A DNA stretch of 22,210 nt. Source: an uncultured Oscillospiraceae bacterium. GTDB taxonomy: Bacteria > Bacillota > Clostridia > Oscillospirales > Ruminococcaceae. Below the pieces are notes generated by a model. It did not search any database. It saw nothing but the letters and a program-made list of their open reading frames with translations, and was not told the origin of the DNA. A program made the position numbers and the translations under genes. Location of the stretch: assembly GCA_900552945.1 (NCBI GenBank), contig USBI01000027.1, forward strand, positions 1 through 22,210. The letters run 5' to 3'. Shown here in pieces: positions 1 to 7,600 of this stretch (position 1 is its first letter; each line of letters starts with the position of its first letter).

Positions 1-85
1 CTACCGTTTCCATCGGATCGCCGTGTTCATCTTTTGCCAGATACCGGCGCTCCAGCACCAGTTCCGCATTTTTATTAATTTTCAT
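1..85 (-). CDS. nrdJ: Adenosylcobalamin-dependent (class II) ribonucleotide reductase, N-terminal fragment
   Basis: Only the first 28 codons are in the window; the gene runs off the left edge. The N-terminus begins MKINKNAELVLERRYLAKD and continues with EHGDPMETV, which I recognise as the typical opening of B12-dependent class II ribonucleotide reductases (the ERRYLAKD segment is characteristic of the family). The enzyme reduces ribonucleotides to deoxyribonucleotides in the cytoplasm using adenosylcobalamin and works with or without oxygen. The ATG at 83-85 has an AGAGGGG ribosome site about 6 bases upstream. A promoter candidate and a possible NrdR box lie just upstream, which fits the identification. 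No catalytic residues are visible in this fragment, so the call rests on the N-terminus plus the regulatory site. Confidence 0.75.
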   Translation of the reverse strand, partial: MKINKNAELVLERRYLAKDEHGDPMETV

Positions 86-123
86 GTTGATCCCCTCTAT
101 CTTGTATTTAAAAATTCAAGCTA

Positions 124-139
124 ACACAAGATAATGTAT
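124..139. promoter_or_regulatory. Possible NrdR box
   Basis: The 16 bases ACACAAGATAATGTAT match about 13 of 16 positions of the NrdR box as I remember it (acaCwAtATaTwGtgt). NrdR represses ribonucleotide reductase genes, and this site overlaps the -10 of the nrdJ promoter candidate. NrdR boxes normally occur in pairs at helical spacing; I could find only one convincing copy, so confidence is limited. Confidence 0.4.
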
Positions 140-161
140 CACAAATACGTTAAAAAAACAA
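133..161 (-). promoter_or_regulatory. Promoter candidate for nrdJ
   Basis: Reading leftward, TTGTTT (156-161) and TACATT (133-138) are separated by exactly 17 bases and precede the nrdJ start by about 45 bases. The -10 hexamer lies inside the candidate NrdR box at 124-139. Confidence 0.5.
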
Positions 162-315
162 TTCACTTTTAAAAAGATGTCCTTAAAAGTCAAAAATGCA
201 AACCATTTTTGCACGGAATGGTTTGACAGGTTCCGGCAATAAACGCAGAGAATACGGTACATAATAAAGAGGAACAGGACGCAAAACGCCCGGAAGTAAA
301 AAATGGAGGATTAAC

Positions 316-1107
316 ATGAAACAGGCTTTCAAAATCACCATGCTCGGTTGCGCGGTTGGCGCATTGACCGCCGCCAGCGTCGCATTATCACAAAACCGGG
401 TGCCGGAAACAGTAAACGCGGCAGAACTTTCGGATTCTGGCGGAGTTTTGGCACAGAGTGAACTTTTTCTCACGCTCCCGGAAAAGGAGGAGTCTATGGA
501 AAACAGCAGTGACAAAGCCACAGAGACCTTAACATCCCCTTCCGAAGACTGGAGGCTGCTCCTTGTGAATTCCACCCATCCCGTACCGGAAGGGTATCAA
601 GTTGAGCTGGAGTATGTCCAGTCAGATTACCGGATGGATGCCAGAGTGACCGAAGATATGAAAACTATGATTGACGCTGCAAAAGAAGATGGTATTAATC
701 TTTGGGTATTGTCCGCATACCGCACACAGGAATACCAGCAGAGTTTGTTTGAGCAGAATGTTCGTCAGCTTCAAGCACAGGGAATGACCGAAGAGGAAGC
801 AACCGCTGAAACAGCGGCAAATGTTGCCGTACCGGGTACCAGTGAGCATCAGACCGGCCTCGCCGCGGACATCATGTGCGCGGAATGGACCGGCGGCATC
901 ACCGAAGACTTTGCAGAAACCGAAGCTTATGCCTGGCTGCATGCCCATTGTGCCGAATATGGATTCATCGAGCGTTACCCGAAGGATAAAACCGAGATCA
1001 CAAAAATCGTTTATGAGCCATGGCATTACCGCTATGTTGGAAAAGAACACGCAGAAACAATCATGGAACAGGGCATTACACTGGAAGAATACCTCGGTAT
1101 GATGTAA
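316..1107 (+). CDS. Secreted D-alanyl-D-alanine carboxypeptidase, VanY/M15B family
   Basis: This 263-residue protein belongs to the zinc peptidase family M15B (VanY), which trims the terminal D-Ala from peptidoglycan stem peptides outside the membrane. The N-terminus is a signal peptide or signal anchor (residues 1-25), followed by a variable linker to about residue 80. The catalytic domain shows SAYRT (133-137), SEHQTGLAAD (176-185) with the zinc ligands His178 and Asp185, and EPWHYRYVG (234-242) with the probable catalytic Glu234 and zinc ligand His237. All key residues are present, so it should be active. Start: ATG preceded by GGAGG 6 bases upstream. It is monocistronic and ends at the shared terminator 1141-1176. 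Its role is more likely wall remodelling than vancomycin resistance, because no van genes are nearby. Confidence 0.88.
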   Translation: MKQAFKITMLGCAVGALTAASVALSQNRVPETVNAAELSDSGGVLAQSELFLTLPEKEESMENSSDKATETLTSPSEDWRLLLVNSTHPVPEGYQVELEYVQSDYRMDARVTEDMKTMIDAAKEDGINLWVLSAYRTQEYQQSLFEQNVRQLQAQGMTEEEATAETAANVAVPGTSEHQTGLAADIMCAEWTGGITEDFAETEAYAWLHAHCAEYGFIERYPKDKTEITKIVYEPWHYRYVGKEHAETIMEQGITLEEYLGMM

Positions 1108-1140
1108 AGGCTGAATCTCCCGACCCCAATCAAATAAAAA

Positions 1141-1176
1141 ATGCGTTTCCGCTTTTAAAACGGAAACGCATTTTTC
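1141..1176. terminator. Bidirectional rho-independent terminator
   Basis: An 11-bp perfect inverted repeat (ATGCGTTTCCG, 1141-1151, pairing with 1161-1171) has a 9-base loop, with T-run on the right and A-run on the left. It lies between the convergent VanY-type gene and arabinofuranosidase gene and can terminate both. Confidence 0.9.
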
Positions 1177-1189
1177 TTAGAAATCTTTT

Positions 1190-2707
1190 TTATTTTGTTT
1201 TCAAACGAAGAACGTTCCAGGAATGCTTTTTGAGCACTGCGGTCAGTTTTCCGTCGACCGGAGCATCCAAAGAAAGGGTTTCCGGTTTGATGACATCCGG
1301 GGTTTCAAAAGTGTTGCGAACAAACGGGTCTTCATTGTACAGCTCAATCCGTTCTACCGGAACAAGCTCGCCAAACGAACGAAGATCGAACGCGGTCTCA
1401 ATGTCATCTTCCATCGAACAGTTGATGGCAAAAACAGTCACATCGCCAGTTTCGGGATTATAGACTGTCGCGTTCACGATTGCCGGCTGCTCGCCGTAAT
1501 GCTCGGTCATGACCATTGGGCCGTTGACAACAGTGCGGATAGCAATACCTTTCGCGAACTTCGCCACATGCATAAACGGATAGAAGGTACCCTGACGAAT
1601 CACTTCGCCGCCCTCTTTAGTGGAGATCATACCGCCATTGTTAACCAGCAAAGACTGGTTCGCGATCTTTACACGGTCCGCATTGTTCAGGAAGGTGCAG
1701 AGCATGCCGCCGTAAATCATGGTATCAATCTGCGTGAATGCCGAATAGCCGCGCTGTTCACGGGTTCCGTCGCCTCGGTCGCTGGTGACAACGCCCCACT
1801 CATCAAACGAAATGTTGACGGTTTTATTGGAGTGTTTCATTCCCTTTACATAATCCGCGGCGCCAATGACCGTGTTGAGGAAGTCCTGAAGATCAGTGAA
1901 GAAATGCGGGATATCCGCAAATGTATCCACCAGCGGGTAGAACATATTGGCCGCCGGGGTATAGTTGTAATAACGGTGGAGAGACATATAATCGATCTGG
2001 TCATATGCCCGTTCCAGAACCTCACGGTCCCATTTACCGAAGGTGGTATGTTCCGGCTCGGTCGCGCAGCTTCCGCAGAAAACACACTCGATGGAAGGAT
2101 CGGTCCAGCGCATTACCTTCGCCGCTTCGTTTGCTTTTTTGGCGTAATCATCTGCGTCCATCGCACAGATCTGCCACGGGCCGTCCATCTCGTTTCCGAT
2201 GCACCAGGTTTTAAAGCCATGCGGTTTTTCTACGCCGTGCTGTTTGCGCAGCTCGCTCCAGTAGGTGCCGCCTTCGCGGTTGCAGTAATCAACGATCTCC
2301 TGCGCGTCCTTCGGCGTTCCGGTGCCCATATTGACCGCCATCATAACTTCCGCGCCAATATCCTCGGCAAACTTGGCAAATTCGTTGGTACCGACCTGGT
2401 TGGTATCCACCACATGCCATGCCGGGTCATACTTTGCAGGGCGCTCTTCCTTCGGGCCGATGCCGTCTTTCCAGTCGTAACCGGAGACAAAGTTACCGCC
2501 CGGATACCGCAGGATGGTGACACCCAGTTCACGCAACAATTCTTTTACGTCACCGCGGAAACCATTTTCGTCCGCTGTGGGATGGGTGGGTTCATAAATG
2601 CCGCCGTAAACCGTGCGGCCAAGATGCTCCACAAAAGAACCGGCAAGGCGTTTGTCTACCTCGCTGATCTGATAATCCTTATCAATGATGATTTTTGCTT
2701 TTTTCAC
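1190..2707 (-). CDS. abfA: Alpha-L-arabinofuranosidase, glycoside hydrolase family 51
   Basis: This 505-residue protein removes terminal alpha-L-arabinofuranosyl groups from arabinoxylan or arabinan oligosaccharides. It has no signal peptide, so it should act inside the cell on imported oligosaccharides. Family GH51 is shown by the N-terminal GSFVEHLGRTVYGGIYEP block (23-40), LRYPGGNFVSGYDW (66-79), WCIGNEMDGPWQ (168-179) with the acid/base Glu173, and SFDEWGV (300-306) with the nucleophile Glu303. Length is normal for the family (about 500). The start is GTG, with AAAGGAGG about 8 bases upstream. It stands alone with no transporter or sugar-specific regulator next to it. Confidence 0.93.
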   Translation of the reverse strand: MKKAKIIIDKDYQISEVDKRLAGSFVEHLGRTVYGGIYEPTHPTADENGFRGDVKELLRELGVTILRYPGGNFVSGYDWKDGIGPKEERPAKYDPAWHVVDTNQVGTNEFAKFAEDIGAEVMMAVNMGTGTPKDAQEIVDYCNREGGTYWSELRKQHGVEKPHGFKTWCIGNEMDGPWQICAMDADDYAKKANEAAKVMRWTDPSIECVFCGSCATEPEHTTFGKWDREVLERAYDQIDYMSLHRYYNYTPAANMFYPLVDTFADIPHFFTDLQDFLNTVIGAADYVKGMKHSNKTVNISFDEWGVVTSDRGDGTREQRGYSAFTQIDTMIYGGMLCTFLNNADRVKIANQSLLVNNGGMISTKEGGEVIRQGTFYPFMHVAKFAKGIAIRTVVNGPMVMTEHYGEQPAIVNATVYNPETGDVTVFAINCSMEDDIETAFDLRSFGELVPVERIELYNEDPFVRNTFETPDVIKPETLSLDAPVDGKLTAVLKKHSWNVLRLKTK

Positions 2708-2772
2708 GACAGGGTTGCCTCCTTTGAATTGTTCAGATGCTGTGAATAATTGTATGATATGTGGACGCTTTC

Positions 2773-2778
2773 ATTATA
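2773..2778 (-). promoter_or_regulatory. -10 candidate for abfA
   Basis: A perfect TATAAT on the minus strand lies about 65 bases upstream of the abfA start. No convincing -35 hexamer sits 16-18 bases further upstream, which may mean an activator is needed. Confidence 0.35.
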
Positions 2779-2850
2779 ATACAAACCTAAAGCGGTCGCC
2801 TATTGCCAAGATGCTCAAATTGTTTTGCACATTTCTGTGTAAAAAAGCAG

Positions 2851-3582
2851 TCATCCAATCCCGTAAAGAGCACATGCGTTTTCCCGGAGTTTCTGTTCAT
2901 ACAAGCCAACTACATCCGAAAGCCGAAAAAACATATACGGGCAGGAGCCGATTGTCCCGGTTCGAATAAAACCCCGTTCCATTGCCATCCGCTGAATGGT
3001 ATACCAAGCCTGTACAGGAGGAAGCCCGGTTTCAACCAACCACTCTGACGGTGGACACAGCTTCTGCACTTCCGGCGACGGCCTGAAGACAGCTTGTACC
3101 GCTTCCGGCAGAAGATATTCCACTGAATGCATTGCACTCAAACGGTAAATATCCACTCCGAGCAGGAGACCCCATCCACCGTTTTGTACAAACCAGCCAA
3201 ATCCCTCCGGCGCTTTTGCGGCATACTTTCCCCAGACCGAAACACGAAAAATCCCTTCGCCTGTGACCACATCCGGCATCTTACGAAACCGATCTGCTAC
3301 AATGCCCATTCCACTCACAGGCGCATCCGGCGGCAGAATCCTAAGCTTGCAGGTAACGCCCAGTGACCGGTCTGTCTGGGTGAACGGAACAGGATGACTG
3401 AGACGAAAGGAAGGCGTTGCAATGCTTCCTTCCGTACCCATCGCTTTTTCAAGTGCGCCAATCAGTGTGTCAGGACCTCCCTCCACAAATCCGAAACGGC
3501 GGAACGAGGTGTGAACTTCCAAGCTCATTCCCGGTTGTACGCCCAAAACAGCCAAGGCGTTTAGCAGCTGTTCACCGTTCAT
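2851..3582 (-). CDS. AAC(3)-family (aminoglycoside 3-N-acetyltransferase fold) protein, variant active site
   Basis: This 243-residue protein belongs to the Antibiotic_NAT/AAC(3) family, whose members transfer acetyl from acetyl-CoA to an amine, classically the 3-amino group of aminoglycosides. Visible family features are VHTSFRRFGFVEGGPDTLI (near 23-41), the GxxGxIATPSF strand, GMGIVADRFRKMPDVV (near 92-106), SVWGKYA (about 115-121) and a late GLLLGVD...MHSVEYLLPE block with His152. The usual RSxHP motif before the SVxAxGxxA strand is replaced by TGEGIF, so the histidine-proline pair is missing. The start chosen is the ATG at 3580-3582 (AAGGA just upstream); an in-frame start at 3651 would add 23 atypical residues. 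It lies 91 bases downstream of the AbrB-family gene and is probably co-transcribed with it. A true resistance function is doubtful. Confidence 0.72.
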   Translation of the reverse strand: MNGEQLLNALAVLGVQPGMSLEVHTSFRRFGFVEGGPDTLIGALEKAMGTEGSIATPSFRLSHPVPFTQTDRSLGVTCKLRILPPDAPVSGMGIVADRFRKMPDVVTGEGIFRVSVWGKYAAKAPEGFGWFVQNGGWGLLLGVDIYRLSAMHSVEYLLPEAVQAVFRPSPEVQKLCPPSEWLVETGLPPVQAWYTIQRMAMERGFIRTGTIGSCPYMFFRLSDVVGLYEQKLRENACALYGIG

Positions 3583-3673
3583 TGTTCTTTCCTTCACCCC
3601 CAAAACCAATTTTGGCAATTGGACCAAGCACTTCTTCCTTTTTTGAACCAACTGAACGTTTCTGCCGCTCGCT

Positions 3674-4756
3674 TTATATTCCGGGAAAGAGAGACATCAC
3701 CCCGCTGACAATGATCGGATACAGCGCAATGACGCTGACCGAACGAAGAAGCTGAAAAACCGTCACCTTCGCAACATCTGCTCCAAGATCACCCGCAATC
3801 AGTGTGAGATCGGAAAGGCCGCCCGGCGCGCAGCAGAAAAACGCGGTTCCAATGTCCAGTTTGGTAAACCGAAACAATAAAAGACTTAGGAAAATGCTGA
3901 TGAGCAGGTATCCCACTAAAAAACAGAGCGCGGGAATCACCGCATCCTGAAGCCCAACGACCGCCGCCATGGTGATTCCTTCACCAATCAGCGTACCGGA
4001 ACAAATCTGCGCTCCGGTTTTGACTGGGGCAGGCATATACGCGTTCCCAAACAGGATATTCTGTGCAGCTACCCCCACCATGGAAAAAACAATCGTTCCC
4101 GCAGGCACACCCGAAAGCCACCCGAGAACGCCAAAAAATCCACCCACCGCAAAGGTGAGCAGCATCTCTTTGACACCATGGTGATTTATTGGCTCTGCCG
4201 CTGTTTTTCCATCTTCGGAAGAGGTGCTCAACACAGGCTTTCCTCCATTGGCCGTGCTATTGCGCTTTTCATAAAAGCGCACAATCCGTGAAATCGCGGG
4301 TGGGAACAGCGCCATGACCGACATAAGCCGCACCAGCTGCAGCACCGACACAATCGAGGTGTCCGCTCCCATATCGTAACTGATGAGCGTAATATCCACA
4401 AGCCCACCCGGCGCACAGGAAAACAAAGCGGTAACAAGATCAAAATCAGTAAAACAAAAAAGAAGCATGCCCATGACAAACGTCAGCAAAATGACTGCCG
4501 CAACAGCAATCACCGCCGGAAGCAGCATGCGCTTGAGCGCGAGAACATCCTTTTTTCGAACACCAACGCCAATAAAAATACCCGCTATAATCTGGACAAT
4601 AACTTTTACTTCAGAAGGAAAAAACGCTTCCCCTGTTATGATATTGAATGCAGCAACGGCAATCATTGCGCCAATCATCGCCCCCGCCGGGACCCTGCAC
4701 TTTTTTGCCAGCAGACCGCCTGCCACCGCGATGGCAAGGGTAATCAACAACTGCAT
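3674..4756 (-). CDS. AbrB-family integral membrane protein (duplicated AbrB domain, COG3180-type)
   Basis: This 360-residue protein has about ten hydrophobic segments in two homologous halves. The hallmark is the repeated loop CAPGGLVDITLI in the first half and CAPGGLSDLTLI in the second, the signature of the duplicated membrane domain called AbrB (annotated as AbrB family transporter or putative ammonia monooxygenase; unrelated to the DNA-binding AbrB). The substrate is not known for most members. A hydrophilic stretch (about residues 168-192) separates the halves. Start: ATG with AGGCGGTG about 7 bases upstream. A strong promoter lies at 4878-4906. The AAC(3)-like gene follows after 91 bases, suggesting a two-gene unit, possibly export coupled with modification of a small amine (inference only). 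Confidence 0.8.
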   Translation of the reverse strand: MQLLITLAIAVAGGLLAKKCRVPAGAMIGAMIAVAAFNIITGEAFFPSEVKVIVQIIAGIFIGVGVRKKDVLALKRMLLPAVIAVAAVILLTFVMGMLLFCFTDFDLVTALFSCAPGGLVDITLISYDMGADTSIVSVLQLVRLMSVMALFPPAISRIVRFYEKRNSTANGGKPVLSTSSEDGKTAAEPINHHGVKEMLLTFAVGGFFGVLGWLSGVPAGTIVFSMVGVAAQNILFGNAYMPAPVKTGAQICSGTLIGEGITMAAVVGLQDAVIPALCFLVGYLLISIFLSLLLFRFTKLDIGTAFFCCAPGGLSDLTLIAGDLGADVAKVTVFQLLRSVSVIALYPIIVSGVMSLFPGI

Positions 4757-4877
4757 GGCAGTTCACCGCCTTTTTTATATTGTAGTAAATTGTTGTGGTG
4801 TATTTGTTGTAAGCACTGCGGAGCAAAAGAAAAGCAGCAAACACTGCCTTAATAATCCGAACACATCATTGTTTTTT

Positions 4878-4906
4878 ATTATAATCCGATTATCCTGCGG
4901 GGTCAA
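4878..4906 (-). promoter_or_regulatory. Sigma-A-type promoter for the AbrB-family gene
   Basis: On the minus strand TTGACC (4901-4906) and TATAAT (4878-4883) are separated by exactly 17 bases. This gives a 5' untranslated leader of about 115 bases before the start at 4756, in which I see no recognisable riboswitch. Confidence 0.75.
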
Positions 4907-4941
4907 ATCCAGAAAAATGTTCCTGCCATCCGTCTCAGGCA

Positions 4942-4967
4942 TAAAAAAGCCGGCGGAAACCGCCGGC
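4942..4967 (-). terminator. Rho-independent terminator of the spoIID-like gene
   Basis: An 8-bp perfect GC stem (GCCGGCGG, 4949-4956, pairing with 4960-4967) has a 3-base loop and is followed on the minus strand by six Ts. It starts within 10 bases of the spoIID-like stop codon. Confidence 0.92.
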
Positions 4968-4973
4968 GGCATA

Positions 4974-6008
4974 TTACAGGTCACTGAGTGTGATCCCCGT
5001 ATAATAATGGGTCAGAATCTCTTCGTAATTTTTCCCTTCTTTCGCCAGCTGGTTCGCACCGTACTGGCTCATTCCCACGCCATGACCAAGTCCGCGGGTG
5101 GTAAATACAAAGCTATCATCTTCCGCTCGGTACTGAACGGTAAAATTCGCGGACGGAAGCCCCAGAATAGAGCGCAGCTGCACTCCGCTGAGTTCTTTGT
5201 TTCCCACAGAAAGGCTGGTAATCGTACCGGAGTCACTGGCGGATTTGATCTGAAACAAGGTGGATTTATCACCGTCAAGCGCAATATCCGAATAAACTGT
5301 TTTCAGTGCGTTGGAAACTTCTTCAAAGCTCAGGACTGTTTCCGACTGATAGGTCGGCGCGTTCTGATCGGCCGTACTATCCACCGGGACCAGATACGCG
5401 TAGGCGCTGCCCCATACTATCTCAGCGGATTCCGTTTTCCCCGATGAGGTGGAATGAAACGCCGCGGCAATGGGCTCCTCCTCGTAAAGCATCACCTTTC
5501 CGATGACTTCATCGACCAGCCCGTTTAGTTTTTCCCAATACTCCTCCGCCTTATCACCATACATTTCGTTGAATTCTTCTCTGGAAACATAAGCCTGATA
5601 TTTAGAAGGATCATCACTGAAATCCGCTCCGTTTAAGGAAGTGTCACTGCCCGTTCCCTGAACGTCGCGCATCCGAAGAGCATAGGTGTGCGCCGCAACC
5701 GCCTGAGCTTTGATCGCTTCGTCTTCGTAGGTCATTGGGATTTCCGCGGCAACGACCCCTTTGATGTAATCCGACGCAGTCAATTCCAGCACCTCACCCG
5801 TATCCGTTAAGAGCAGTTTAAAGACATTCTGCGCGGCCGCACTGTCTGAAGAACCGGCCGCTTCGGGCTGTGATGCGTTTTCCTGCGAGACTTGTTCCTG
5901 CTCTTGCTGACTGTCTGATTTTATTTCCGAATTCCCGGAAAACGCCGTCATTGGAATGCAGACAACCGCCAAAAAAAACGCCAGTCCGTACAATAATCCC
6001 CTTTTCAT
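4974..6008 (-). CDS. spoIID: SpoIID/LytB-domain lytic transglycosylase (stage II sporulation protein D)
   Basis: This 344-residue protein has an N-terminal signal anchor (residues 2-24), a Ser/Glu/Gln-rich linker to about residue 60 and a SpoIID domain to the end. In sporulating Firmicutes SpoIID is a lytic transglycosylase that, with SpoIIP and SpoIIM, degrades septal peptidoglycan during engulfment. Key visible parts are DYIKGVVAAEIPMTYEDEA (80-98), including Glu89, which matches the catalytic glutamate, then KAQAVAAHTYALR, the FHSTSSGKTESAE block, and the C-terminal GLGHGVGMSQYGANQLA. The SDDPSKYQAY stretch lacks the two cysteines that bind zinc in some clostridial homologues. The start chosen is ATG 6006-6008, with GGGGAG upstream; an upstream in-frame ATG would add 15 residues before the membrane segment. 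It is monocistronic. It could instead be another SpoIID/LytB paralogue. Confidence 0.82.
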   Translation of the reverse strand: MKRGLLYGLAFFLAVVCIPMTAFSGNSEIKSDSQQEQEQVSQENASQPEAAGSSDSAAAQNVFKLLLTDTGEVLELTASDYIKGVVAAEIPMTYEDEAIKAQAVAAHTYALRMRDVQGTGSDTSLNGADFSDDPSKYQAYVSREEFNEMYGDKAEEYWEKLNGLVDEVIGKVMLYEEEPIAAAFHSTSSGKTESAEIVWGSAYAYLVPVDSTADQNAPTYQSETVLSFEEVSNALKTVYSDIALDGDKSTLFQIKSASDSGTITSLSVGNKELSGVQLRSILGLPSANFTVQYRAEDDSFVFTTRGLGHGVGMSQYGANQLAKEGKNYEEILTHYYTGITLSDL

Positions 6009-6154
6009 TCCACACTCCCCATTCATGCAGTTAGTAAAATGTGCAAATTTCATTTTTGAAGAAATTTATTGCGTTTCTCAAAAAAATATCCGCATTTTTC
6101 GCACAATTCCCTGCTAGAAATTGCATTTCAAGTGCTCATTTGCCTTCTGTTTGC

Positions 6155-6183
6155 TTGACTTTACCGCCCATATCGCTTACAAT
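6155..6183 (+). promoter_or_regulatory. Promoter of the citrate synthase operon
   Basis: TTGACT (6155-6160) and TACAAT (6178-6183) are separated by 17 bases, about 58 bases before the TTG start of citrate synthase. This is a good sigma-A-type match. Confidence 0.75.
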
Positions 6184-6227
6184 AAAAATAATTACGTATA
6201 TCTTTCCAGCCAACGGCTTGGACAACT

Positions 6228-6244
6228 GGAGGTTGAACAACTTG
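6228..6244 (+). promoter_or_regulatory. Ribosome binding site deciding the TTG start of citrate synthase
   Basis: GGAGG at 6228-6232 is followed after 9 bases by TTG 6242-6244. There is no in-frame ATG between the promoter at 6155-6183 and this point, so the promoter and the ribosome site together fix the start. Confidence 0.75.
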
Positions 6245-7600
6245 AATCTGAACAAAACGGATTACAGTTCCTTTGCATCCTTATGCGAACGTTTTCAGGA
6301 ATATAACCGCATTGATCCGAAATTCTACGAAAAATATGATGTAAAACGCGGACTGCGCAACGCGGATGGAACCGGTGTCATTGCCGGCGTTACACAAATC
6401 TGTAATGTGCATGGATATGTTTTAAATGAACACGAACGCGAACCGATTGACGGAAAGCTGGTTTACCGCGGTATCGACATCAACGACCTGATCAACGGTT
6501 TTACAAAAGGAAAACGCTTCGGCTATGAGGAAACCATCTATCTTCTTTTGTTTGGCATGCTCCCAAACAAAGTAGAACTGGAAAATTTCACTTCCATTTT
6601 AAGCCACTACCGTGAGCTTCCGGATGGATTCGCTGAAGATATGATCTTCAAGGCACCGTCTCGGAACATCATGAATAAAATCGCCCGCTCTATTCTGGCG
6701 CTTTATTCCTATGATGACGATTCGGAAGATAATTCCATGATCTCTGAAATGAACAAGGCGATTAAACTGATCGCCCGGATGCCGACCATCATGGTCAACG
6801 CTTACCAGATCAAACGCCGGCATTATGATCATCAGACCATGTATTTTCACCCGTCAAATCCGGAAGAAGGCTTCGCGCAAAGCATCCTTTCCTCCCTGCG
6901 GATCGACCGCGCCTATACACAAGAGGAAGCAGAGCTTCTTGACCTGTGCCTTGTTCTGCACGCAGAGCACGGCGGCGGAAACAACTCCACCTTTACCTGC
7001 CGTTCCCTGACCTCCACCGGCACTGACGCTTACTCTGCTTATGCGGGAGCGGTCAGCGCACTCAAAGGCCCGCGTCACGGCGGCGCGAATCTCAAGGTTG
7101 CGGAAATGGTGGAACATTTTAAACAGGATATTGACAATTACGACGATGAAAACGAAGTCGCAGCCTATATTGGAAAAATCATTGACAAGCAGGCCGGCGA
7201 CGGAAGCGGTCTGATCTACGGCATGGGGCACGCAGTGTACACGAAATCCGATCCGCGCGCGGTCGTCTTAAAGCAGCGTGCTTACCAAATGGCAGAAGGC
7301 ACCGAGTTCGAACGGGAATTTCATCTGCTGGAAACAATTGAACGGCTCACTCCGAAAATCTTTGAGGAGAAAAAAGGCGTTTCAAGAGTTATCAGCGCCA
7401 ATGTGGATATGTATTCCGGTTTGGTCTACAAAATGCTCAAGATCCCGCAGGATCTGTTCACCCCGCTGTTTGCGGTTGCCAGAATGCCGGGTTGGGCAGC
7501 TCACCGAATGGAAGAACTGATGAACGGTCACCGTATTGTACGGCCTGCTTACAAAGCAGTTGCAAAAGGGCAGCCGTATATCGACCTGGAAAGCAGATGA
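6242..7600 (+). CDS. gltA: Citrate synthase (TTG start)
   Basis: This 452-residue cytoplasmic enzyme condenses oxaloacetate with acetyl-CoA to citrate, feeding 2-oxoglutarate and glutamate synthesis. The fold is the ordinary (Si) citrate synthase. Visible motifs are LVYRGIDINDL (73-83), LHAEHGGGNNSTFTCR (239-254) with His243, GPRHGGANLKV (276-286), GMGHAVYTKSDPRA (327-340) with catalytic His330, and SANVDMYSG (385-393) with catalytic Asp389. The reading frame is open back to 6041, but the added residues do not resemble the family. The TTG at 6242 has GGAGG (6228-6232) at 9 bases and the right length, so I choose it. The 3' end overlaps the next gene by four bases (ATGA). It could use propionyl-CoA (methylcitrate synthase), but no prp genes are nearby. 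Confidence 0.93.
   Translation: MNLNKTDYSSFASLCERFQEYNRIDPKFYEKYDVKRGLRNADGTGVIAGVTQICNVHGYVLNEHEREPIDGKLVYRGIDINDLINGFTKGKRFGYEETIYLLLFGMLPNKVELENFTSILSHYRELPDGFAEDMIFKAPSRNIMNKIARSILALYSYDDDSEDNSMISEMNKAIKLIARMPTIMVNAYQIKRRHYDHQTMYFHPSNPEEGFAQSILSSLRIDRAYTQEEAELLDLCLVLHAEHGGGNNSTFTCRSLTSTGTDAYSAYAGAVSALKGPRHGGANLKVAEMVEHFKQDIDNYDDENEVAAYIGKIIDKQAGDGSGLIYGMGHAVYTKSDPRAVVLKQRAYQMAEGTEFEREFHLLETIERLTPKIFEEKKGVSRVISANVDMYSGLVYKMLKIPQDLFTPLFAVARMPGWAAHRMEELMNGHRIVRPAYKAVAKGQPYIDLESR

Noticed and set aside
316..1107. Vancomycin resistance vanY
   Set aside because: No vanH, vanA/B, vanX or VanRS genes are adjacent; M15B peptidases are common wall enzymes.
1223..2749. 508-codon plus-strand open frame
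   Set aside because: It lies antisense to the GH51 arabinofuranosidase, whose motifs and ribosome site are clear; the plus-strand translation shows no protein-like features.
2851..3582. Clinical aminoglycoside resistance gene
   Set aside because: The family fold is present but the HP motif is not, and the context is an AbrB-family gene, not a resistance cassette.
3602..3624. Terminator between the AbrB-family and AAC(3)-like genes
   Set aside because: CCAATT/AATTGG gives only a short AT-rich stem with four Ts after it; too weak to split the two genes into separate transcripts.
4757..4870. Riboswitch in the AbrB-family gene leader
   Set aside because: The leader is about 115 bases with a repeated GCAGTG but no arrangement of paired segments matching a known class.
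6041..6241. Upstream extension of citrate synthase to an ATG at 6041
   Set aside because: It crosses the promoter at 6155-6183, overlaps the divergent spoIID leader and gives residues unlike any citrate synthase; TTG 6242 has the ribosome site.
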